Source of the DNA: Candidatus Neomicrothrix sp. UBA7884
Lineage (GTDB): Bacteria > Actinomycetota > Acidimicrobiia > Acidimicrobiales > MedAcidi-G1
DNA length: 5,977 nucleotides
Assembly: GCA_002501135.1 (NCBI GenBank)
Contig: DLRQ01000012.1
Coordinates: forward strand, 1 to 5,977
Reading direction: 5' to 3'
Part shown: piece after piece, positions 1 to 5,041 of the stretch
Numbering within the stretch: the stretch's first letter is position 1
Layout of the letters: the number at the start of each line of letters is the position of its first letter
Notes under the pieces: model-generated
Seen by the model: the letters and a program-made list of their open reading frames with translations, nothing else
Databases searched by the model: none
Told to the model about the DNA's origin: nothing
Translations under genes and position numbers: made by a program

Positions 1-657
1 GGTGAAGCGGAGCACTGGGTCGCCGAGTACTACGCCACCATCGCATCCGAGGAGTGTGTCCCCGCCGGCTTCGCCGTGAACGCCAACATCTCGAGCGTGC
101 TGCCGATGATGTGCCACGGGGACGAGGCAACTGCCATCGAAAGGGGCATCGACGGCGCTCACTTCTTCGGCTACTCCCTGGGGCACTTCTACGCCTTCGG
201 CAGCCACAGCCCCGGGGTCACCGACATCTGGGCCGAATTCGAACAGAACCGCAGCGCCTTCGGTTTCGACCGTGAGACAGCAGCGCAAACCAACGTCGAG
301 TTGAGGGCCAGGCTGGCGGGAACGCCAGCCACTATCGGCGAGGGTCTGCTGTCGCTACGCGGGGCTATCGGAACGCCGGAACAACTCCGGGCGCTCCTCC
401 GTCAGTATGAGGCTGCCGGGATCGACGAGGTCATCTTTGTCAGCCAGGCTGGCCGCAACAGGCATGAACACATCTGCGAGTCGATGGAGTTGTTCGCTGC
501 CGAGGTGATGCCGGAGTTCGCCGAAAGGGACCCTGAGCTCACCCGCCAGAAGGAGGAACGCCTGGAACCGGCGGTTGAGGCGGCCCTGGCGAGGCGTGAG
601 GGGCCCCGCAGCGTCGACCCTGACTACCGGATAACACCACCATCGGCCGTGGGCTGA
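1..657 (+). CDS. LLM class (luciferase-like) flavin-dependent oxidoreductase, C-terminal part
   Basis: The reading frame is open from the first base and ends at TGA 655-657, giving 218 residues. Family members are usually about 330-400 residues, so the N-terminus and start codon lie off the left edge; the internal ATG at 76 is not the start. Recognisable stretches are HWVAEYYATIASEEC near the left edge, HFFGYSLGHFY (about residues 55-65), the helix IGTPEQLRALLRQYEAAGIDEV, and a strand and helix carrying QAGRNRHEHICESMELFA. These match the C-terminal half of the TIM-barrel bacterial luciferase / F420- or FMN-dependent monooxygenase superfamily. Members use reduced flavin (FMNH2 or F420H2) to oxidise varied organic substrates in the cytosol; cofactor and substrate cannot be read from this fragment. 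The last 50 or so residues form a charged tail beyond the barrel. The gene points towards the minus-strand operon and is not part of it. The family call is firm; the specific role is unknown. Confidence 0.9.
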   Translation, partial: GEAEHWVAEYYATIASEECVPAGFAVNANISSVLPMMCHGDEATAIERGIDGAHFFGYSLGHFYAFGSHSPGVTDIWAEFEQNRSAFGFDRETAAQTNVELRARLAGTPATIGEGLLSLRGAIGTPEQLRALLRQYEAAGIDEVIFVSQAGRNRHEHICESMELFAAEVMPEFAERDPELTRQKEERLEPAVEAALARREGPRSVDPDYRITPPSAVG

Positions 658-664
658 CTCAGCC
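652..664. other. 13-bp palindrome containing both convergent stop codons
   Basis: GGCTGA-C-TCAGCC is a perfect inverted repeat with six-base arms around C658. The left arm ends with the TGA stop of the oxidoreductase (655-657) and the right arm begins with the TGA of the methyltransferase read on the minus strand (659-661). As RNA it could fold only as GGCT/AGCC with a five-base loop, and no T-run follows on either strand, so it is at best a weak bidirectional terminator. Part of the symmetry is automatic, since two facing TGA codons are complementary; only the three outer base pairs add information. Confidence 0.45.
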
Positions 665-1777
665 GAACCTTCCGGTCAACAGCCAGGCCTGCCTTCCCCC
701 CAGCTCCAGTTGCAACGACTCCGTGAGACCGGGCCGAACCTGACGTGCCAGGTCCCTGTCGGCCACCAGGATGCCGAGGCCCCACCCGGCCAGATGCTCA
801 TTTCCGACCCGTCCGAGGGTGGCGTAGAGGTTCCTGAGGTCGTCGCCCGCTGACACGCGGCCTCCCCATGGCGGGTTGGTTATCAGGTGGCCTGGTCCGC
901 CATCAGGCTCAGGGTTCTCCAGGGCCGAGATGGGGGCATTGACGAACTGGATCCGGTCAGCCACGCCGGCCCGTTCGGCGTTGGCACGTGCGGCCTCCAC
1001 CGCTCCGGCATCCCTGTCGGCGGCAACGATTGCGGGGTGGCCAGTCGGCGCGACCACAGAGTCGATTTCGGCACTGACGCTGGCCCAGGTTCCTGGCTGG
1101 AACGTAGGCCACCGCTGGAAGGAGAAGTCCCGTCCGAGCCCCGGAGCGTGCCCGGCGGCCCGGATCGCCGCCTCTATGGCGATGGTCCCGGATCCGCACA
1201 TTGGATCGACCAACGGGGTTGACGGGTCCCATCTGCATGCCGACAGGAGTCCCGCTGCCACCGACTCACGTAGTGGTGCCTTGGCCTGGTCGAGGCGCCA
1301 TCCCCGCTGGTGGAGAGCAGCGCCCGAGGAGTCGACGCTCACGACGAACCTGTCCTTCACCGCCCTGACAACAAGCAACTGCTCGGGTCCGTCAGTCGAC
1401 CCCTTGGGAAGAGCCGACTCGAACCGTTCGACGACCGCTGCGTCGTGCCACAGCATCGACCGCCGGGTGGTCACTCGCACCCTGGGCCGGGACATCCCGT
1501 CGAACCACTCTGACCAGTCGACCTCCCCCAGCCTCCGTTGAAGGTCGGCAAAAGACCTGACCGTGAAGGTCGCCGCCCTGACGAGGACCCTGGTGGAACA
1601 CGACAGGAAGACATTCGCCGCATACAGCTGGCGGGAGGTCAGCTGGCAGGCAACACCACCCTTCTCGATACGGGTACGCCGAACCCCGAGCCCAGCCAAC
1701 TCGGTGGCGACGAGTTGCTCCAGCCCTGGCGGGCACACCACAAGGACATCGTGTGTCGCACCTCGACTGCCGTTCAT
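659..1777 (-). CDS. THUMP domain-containing class I SAM-dependent RNA methyltransferase (RlmL/YpsC-like)
   Basis: 372 residues, the usual size for single-domain YpsC/RlmL proteins. Residues about 10-50 form the ferredoxin-like N-terminal part. Residues about 50-150 look like a THUMP RNA-binding domain (YAANVFLSCSTRVLVR). HQRGWR at 156-161 is the usual linker into a Rossmann methyltransferase domain. SAM-binding motif I is VDPMCGSGTIAIEAA (190-204), an acidic motif II is AADRD (252-256), and catalytic motif IV is NPPWGGR (301-307). NPP plus an aromatic residue is typical of enzymes that methylate exocyclic amines, so N2-methylguanosine in 23S rRNA (the RlmL reaction) is most likely; m2G in tRNA is the alternative. 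There is no second, RlmK-like methyltransferase half. I chose ATG 1775-1777 because homology begins just after it and GGGGAG lies 8 bases upstream; the frame stays open to 1999, but that part overlaps the oxygenase gene. It is the last gene of the minus-strand unit, 50 bases after the oxygenase. Confidence 0.9.
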   Translation of the reverse strand: MNGSRGATHDVLVVCPPGLEQLVATELAGLGVRRTRIEKGGVACQLTSRQLYAANVFLSCSTRVLVRAATFTVRSFADLQRRLGEVDWSEWFDGMSRPRVRVTTRRSMLWHDAAVVERFESALPKGSTDGPEQLLVVRAVKDRFVVSVDSSGAALHQRGWRLDQAKAPLRESVAAGLLSACRWDPSTPLVDPMCGSGTIAIEAAIRAAGHAPGLGRDFSFQRWPTFQPGTWASVSAEIDSVVAPTGHPAIVAADRDAGAVEAARANAERAGVADRIQFVNAPISALENPEPDGGPGHLITNPPWGGRVSAGDDLRNLYATLGRVGNEHLAGWGLGILVADRDLARQVRPGLTESLQLELGGRQAWLLTGRFG

Positions 1778-1785
1778 GCCGACTT

Positions 1786-1791
1786 CTCCCC
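1786..1791 (-). promoter_or_regulatory. Ribosome binding site of the THUMP methyltransferase
   Basis: On the minus strand GGGGAG followed by AAGTCGGC leads into ATG 1777-1775, a spacing of 8 bases. This fixes the start inside an open frame that would otherwise extend another 74 codons into the oxygenase gene. Confidence 0.7.
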
Positions 1792-1792
1792 T

Positions 1793-1802
1793 ACGGGCCC
1801 GT
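1793..1802. other. 10-bp palindrome in the oxygenase-methyltransferase gap
   Basis: ACGGGCCCGT is a perfect palindrome, one base upstream of the methyltransferase ribosome binding site. On the mRNA its CCC could also pair with the GGG of the binding site across a GTA triloop, which would mask it, but a three-pair stem is weak. It has no loop of its own and no T-run, so it is not a terminator. Chance occurrence in G+C-rich DNA is quite possible. Confidence 0.3.
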
Positions 1803-1827
1803 TCATATGTTTCGGCGACCGGAACCC

Positions 1828-3174
1828 TCAGGATCCGGGTGGGACCGAGCTGTCCGGCACCCAGTTTCCGTGAAATCCATCGGGTACGCGCTGTGGAAGG
1901 TGGATCTGTGCGATCGGTGGTTCCTCCATGTCGAGGGCATCGATGACAACCAGTTCGGCCGGCCCACCGCTCCTGTCGTTGACGCAGACCAGCAACCATC
2001 CGTCGCCCTCATCGGTTGATCCATCCCTCGGGATCAGGAGCGGTTCGGCACCGAAACGACCGGGGCCGTGGTCGTGTGTGACGACCTCGCCGGTTTCCAC
2101 GTTGATCCTGGTGGTCGGCCCCAGGTCGAGACCACTGGCTGTGTAGGCGTACTGGTGACGCCGGGTTCCCACCCGCGGATCGTGTGTCGGGAACTCGTGG
2201 GGTCGGTCGTCGATAACTGTCTCGGCAACGCTCCTTGTTGCCGGGTTGAGCACCCACCGGGCCAGGCTGGGGGTGCTGTCTCCTGCCGGCCCGAGCCGGT
2301 CGTTGTCGAACATGCGGTCGTAGCGGCAGAGATCCACGACGACCGAGCCGTCGGCTGTGTCGTAGGCGTTCACCGGGTGGAACACATAGCAGCGTGGAAC
2401 CTCACACCAGATGACCTGGTCGGCTGTACCTCCCCGGGGCAGCAGGCCGACCCGGGCCGGGTGGTCGTTGTTCCATGCGAACGGGAAGGGGCTGCCACCC
2501 ATCGCCATCTCAATGTCAAGGCAGACCGGCAGGTCGTAGAGGAGCGCATAGTTGCCGGTGAGTGACATGTCATGCACCATCGGCATCCCGTCAACAGGGA
2601 CCTCGGTAACCGAGGAGACCCTGCCATCGCCTCCGACCACGACGTGTTGAAGCCGGTCAGGATTGTCCGGGTAGGCGTAGCAGATGCCGTGCAGTTCACC
2701 TGTGGCAGGGTCGTGCTTCGGGTGGGCCGTGAACCCGCCGGGCAGGGTGTCGCCGAACCCGTCGTAGCCGATGGTGTCCAGTTCATAGGTGAGCGACATG
2801 GGGGTGGTTCCGGCCTCTACGAGGGCCCAGGTCTTTCCAGCGAAGCCTCCGACAGAGGTATTCGGGCTGAAGTCCCGATCGCCGAAGGCCCTACCGGTGG
2901 GCGGTTCCGCACCCATCTCGGCTGCCAGCCGGGCGCTCCGGACCCAACGGTTGCGGTACCACTCGGCACGGCCACCCCTTATCCGAACTCCATGGACCAT
3001 GCCGTCGCCCAGGAACCAGTGGTGCGTGGCGGGGTCCACCTCAGATCTGGGGTTGGGGCCGTTTCGCAGCCAGCGGCCCTCCAACTCCTCGGGGATGGTC
3101 CCGGTGACCCGGAGGTCGCGTGCGGTGACCTCATCGAGCACCGGGGCCCGCTGCCCGTCGATGTATGCATTCAT
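1828..3174 (-). CDS. Carotenoid oxygenase family protein (carotenoid/stilbene cleavage dioxygenase)
   Basis: 448 residues, full length for this non-haem iron family (seven-bladed propeller), which cleaves a conjugated C=C bond with O2 to give two carbonyl products. All four iron-ligand histidines are in canonical contexts: H151 (FTAHPKHD), H201 (MVHDMSLT), H266 (FHPVNAYD) and H435 (DGFHGNW). Likely second-shell glutamates are E120 (LVEAG), E327 (HEFPT) and E377 (GAEPLL). The N-terminal signature GRWLRNGPNP (33-42) and FLGDGMVHG (54-62) are also present. No signal peptide is seen, so it should be cytosolic or membrane-associated. ATG 3172-3174 is preferred because GAGG lies 8 bases upstream; a TTG at 3192 would add only six residues. 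It lies 34 bases after the acyl-CoA ligase and 50 bases before the methyltransferase. Substrate is not determined: apocarotenoids, carotenoids or lignin-derived stilbenes are all possible. The adjacent ligase suggests catabolism rather than retinal supply. Confidence 0.95.
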   Translation of the reverse strand: MNAYIDGQRAPVLDEVTARDLRVTGTIPEELEGRWLRNGPNPRSEVDPATHHWFLGDGMVHGVRIRGGRAEWYRNRWVRSARLAAEMGAEPPTGRAFGDRDFSPNTSVGGFAGKTWALVEAGTTPMSLTYELDTIGYDGFGDTLPGGFTAHPKHDPATGELHGICYAYPDNPDRLQHVVVGGDGRVSSVTEVPVDGMPMVHDMSLTGNYALLYDLPVCLDIEMAMGGSPFPFAWNNDHPARVGLLPRGGTADQVIWCEVPRCYVFHPVNAYDTADGSVVVDLCRYDRMFDNDRLGPAGDSTPSLARWVLNPATRSVAETVIDDRPHEFPTHDPRVGTRRHQYAYTASGLDLGPTTRINVETGEVVTHDHGPGRFGAEPLLIPRDGSTDEGDGWLLVCVNDRSGGPAELVVIDALDMEEPPIAQIHLPQRVPDGFHGNWVPDSSVPPGS

Positions 3175-3182
3175 GGCATCAG

Positions 3183-3186
3183 CCTC
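3183..3186 (-). promoter_or_regulatory. Ribosome binding site of the carotenoid oxygenase
   Basis: GAGG on the minus strand sits 8 bases before ATG 3174-3172. It supports that ATG over the in-frame TTG at 3192-3190, which would place this site inside the coding sequence. Confidence 0.55.
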
Positions 3187-3208
3187 ACACAACGGCCGGA
3201 CAGGGCTG

Positions 3209-4939
3209 TCAGTCTGTACCAGATTCCAGCAGACTCTCCCGGAGTTGCCGCTTTACGAACTTGCCGTTGGCATTCCTCGGCAGTGGATCGGTGAGGAACC
3301 AGACGTGCTCGGGGACCTTGAACGAGGCGATCAGTTCCGCAGTGTGGGCACGCAGGCCATCGGCTGTCATCGTGGCCTCCGGAAGCAGAACGACCGCCAC
3401 CCCGACCGCCTCACCGAGGCGTTCATCGGGAACGGCGAACACTGCTGCCTCGGCAACTGCCGGGTGTTCGTAGATGGCGGCCTCAACCTCAGCCGAGTAC
3501 ACGTTCTCTCCACCACGGAGCACCATGTCCTTTGCACGGTCGACGAGGAAGAGGAAGCCTTCGTCGTCGAGGTAGCCGATGTCGCCGGTGTCGAACCAGC
3601 CGTCGATGAGGACCTCGGCGTTTGCCTCGGTCCGGTTCAGGTAGCCGCGGAACACGTTGGCTCCCCTGACCCACAGCTGGCCGGTGGCACCCGCCGGGAG
3701 GGCGGTGCCCTCATCGTCGCGGATGTGGGCTTCCATGATCGGGAGGGGCGGCCCGGCCGACTCCGGCTTGGCAAGGAACCAGTGGGCGGAGTTGACGGTG
3801 ATGACGCCGTTCACCTCGGTCAGCCCGTATCCGGTGCTGGGCCTGCCCTCGAGCCGCTCCTCGATCTTGTGCACCAGATCAGGCTGTACCGCAGCGCCAC
3901 CACCGCCGAGGTGAGCGAGGCTGCTGGTGTCGCGTTTGGCGAAGTCGGGGCTGTTGATCAACTCACGTGCCATTGTCGGGACACCTGTGAAGGTGCTCAC
4001 ACGTTCCTGCTCGATCAACTCGAGGGCCTTCTCGGCCGACCACCTGTACATGAGGACCAGCTTGCCGCCGGTTGCCGTGACCGGGTGCAGACAGCAGTTG
4101 CAGCCGGTTACGTGGAACAGCGGTACGGCCAGGAGGGAACCCGGTTCCGAGTCAACCGGTTCCTTGTGCGAACCCGATGACAGGGTCCCCGCCGCCACGG
4201 CCTTGGCCTCGGCGACCTCGGTCATGACCTGCCAGAACGCCAGGTTCAAGAGGTTCGAGACCGCCCCCCGGTGTGTCAGGGCGGCACCCTTTGGGCGACC
4301 GGTCGTGCCCGAGGTGTAGAAGATGCAGATGTCGTCCTCGGGATCGATCGCGACATCGGGAGGCTTCGGAAGATTGGCTGCTGCGGCCAGGGCTTCCGGC
4401 CAGTGCATCGAGTCGTCGGGGAGATCGCCATTGCTCCTGACCACGACCACGTGCAGGGGACCTTCCTCCCTGAGGCCGGCCAGCAGGGGTTCGACCCTCT
4501 CCAGCCGCTCGCTGTCGCAGATCAGCGCCCGGGCACCGCAGTCGGTGAGGCCGAACTCCATCTCGGGGCCCGTCCACCAGGCGTTCATTCCGACGACCGC
4601 GGCACCGAGCGAGATGGTCGCCCAGTACGAGATCACCCACTCCGGGTAGTTGCGCATGGCAATCGCCACCCGGTCACCGTGGCCGATCCCGTTTGCAGAG
4701 AGGTGGGCGGCCAGATCGCCAACCCTGGCGTGGGCGTCGGCGTAGGTGAGGCGTTCGTCCTCAAAGACGATGTAGTCGTTGTCGGCGTGGGCGGCCGATG
4801 CCTGCCACAGGACCGCCATGTTCGGTGGTGCCGAGTCGTAGGCCCTTGTCGGCACCCCGCGCACGTCCACGACCGACCAGGCGAACGGTGCACCGGGCGC
4901 CGTCATCTCACCCCAGGCGTCGCGCAGATGCTTATCCAA
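3209..4939 (-). CDS. AMP-forming acyl-CoA ligase/synthetase (FadD-like, ANL superfamily)
   Basis: 576 residues, full length. The enzyme activates a carboxylic acid with ATP to an acyl-AMP and then forms the CoA thioester. The core motifs are present in order: phosphate-binding loop YTSGTTGRPKG (208-218), VPLFHVTG (272-279), adenine-pocket motif YGLTE (371-375), ribose-binding TGD (451-453), the hinge region DRAKDMVLRGGENVYSAEVE (467-486, with R468 and D471), and the C-terminal catalytic lysine K560 in PRNANGK. Nothing essential is missing. Three cysteines (C280, C282, C283) follow VPLFHVTG. No signal peptide or membrane segment is seen, so it is cytosolic. Translation starts at TTG 4937-4939, supported by GGGGAGGA six bases upstream. 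It is the first gene of the minus-strand unit. Acid specificity cannot be read from sequence; medium/long-chain, aromatic or terpenoid acids are possible. The link to the oxygenase suggests an acid derived from its cleavage product (inference). Confidence 0.95.
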   Translation of the reverse strand: MDKHLRDAWGEMTAPGAPFAWSVVDVRGVPTRAYDSAPPNMAVLWQASAAHADNDYIVFEDERLTYADAHARVGDLAAHLSANGIGHGDRVAIAMRNYPEWVISYWATISLGAAVVGMNAWWTGPEMEFGLTDCGARALICDSERLERVEPLLAGLREEGPLHVVVVRSNGDLPDDSMHWPEALAAAANLPKPPDVAIDPEDDICIFYTSGTTGRPKGAALTHRGAVSNLLNLAFWQVMTEVAEAKAVAAGTLSSGSHKEPVDSEPGSLLAVPLFHVTGCNCCLHPVTATGGKLVLMYRWSAEKALELIEQERVSTFTGVPTMARELINSPDFAKRDTSSLAHLGGGGAAVQPDLVHKIEERLEGRPSTGYGLTEVNGVITVNSAHWFLAKPESAGPPLPIMEAHIRDDEGTALPAGATGQLWVRGANVFRGYLNRTEANAEVLIDGWFDTGDIGYLDDEGFLFLVDRAKDMVLRGGENVYSAEVEAAIYEHPAVAEAAVFAVPDERLGEAVGVAVVLLPEATMTADGLRAHTAELIASFKVPEHVWFLTDPLPRNANGKFVKRQLRESLLESGTD

Positions 4940-4945
4940 AGTCGT

Positions 4946-4953
4946 TCCTCCCC
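4946..4953 (-). promoter_or_regulatory. Strong ribosome binding site deciding the TTG start of the acyl-CoA ligase
   Basis: GGGGAGGA on the minus strand, followed by ACGACT and then TTG 4939-4937. It is the strongest anti-16S match in the window. The next in-frame ATG (residue 12) lacks such a site, so the TTG is the likely start. Confidence 0.75.
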
Positions 4954-4968
4954 GTGTGCCGGACGCCG

Positions 4969-4974
4969 ACCCTA
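4969..4974 (-). promoter_or_regulatory. Candidate -10 box of the ligase-oxygenase-methyltransferase operon
   Basis: TAGGGT on the minus strand fits the actinobacterial TANNNT consensus. Transcription would start near 4962, giving a leader of about 23 bases that still includes the ribosome binding site. No good -35 (TTGACA-like) match is visible at 16-19 bases, so the call rests on one short motif and position. Confidence 0.35.
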
Positions 4975-5000
4975 GACCGACCGTTCAGCCGGGCACACAG

Positions 5001-5019
5001 CGGGCTGCATGCACGCCCG
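5001..5019. promoter_or_regulatory. 19-bp near-perfect dyad in the divergent promoter region, possible operator
   Basis: CGGGC-TGCATGCA-C-GCCCG: the arms CGGGC (5001-5005) and GCCCG (5015-5019) flank the self-complementary core TGCATGCA (5006-5013), with a single extra C at 5014 breaking perfect symmetry. It lies between the two outward-facing TANNNT boxes and covers the place where the -35 region of the ABC transporter promoter would be. It could bind a dimeric regulator controlling one or both directions. No regulator gene is in the window, and I do not recognise the motif as a known operator. Confidence 0.35.
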
Positions 5020-5029
5020 GGGTTCTTCG

Positions 5030-5035
5030 TAGGCT
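5030..5035 (+). promoter_or_regulatory. Candidate -10 box for leaderless transcription of the ABC transporter
   Basis: TAGGCT fits TANNNT, with six bases between it and ATG 5042, so transcription would begin at or next to the A of the start codon. No Shine-Dalgarno sequence precedes this ATG, which agrees with a leaderless mRNA. The TAG is also an in-frame stop for the transporter frame, so the gene cannot start further upstream. No clear -35 was found. Confidence 0.35.
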
Positions 5036-5041
5036 CGGACC

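Noticed and set aside
1778..1999. N-terminal extension of the methyltransferase by 74 codons.
   Set aside because: It would overlap the oxygenase gene, shows no homology-like sequence, and a good ribosome binding site precedes the ATG at 1777.
2068..2565. A 165-codon + strand frame antisense to the oxygenase.
   Set aside because: No domain or ribosome binding site; the opposite strand encodes conserved oxygenase motifs, including the H201 and H266 contexts.
3175..3208. Possible terminator or promoter between the ligase and the oxygenase.
   Set aside because: No stable hairpin with a T-run and no TANNNT box in a suitable position; only the ribosome binding site is supported.
2789..4180. A 463-codon open frame on the + strand, antisense to the ligase and the start of the oxygenase.
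   Set aside because: Its translation shows no recognisable domain, it crosses two well-supported genes, and long antisense frames are expected in G+C-rich DNA with strong third-position bias.
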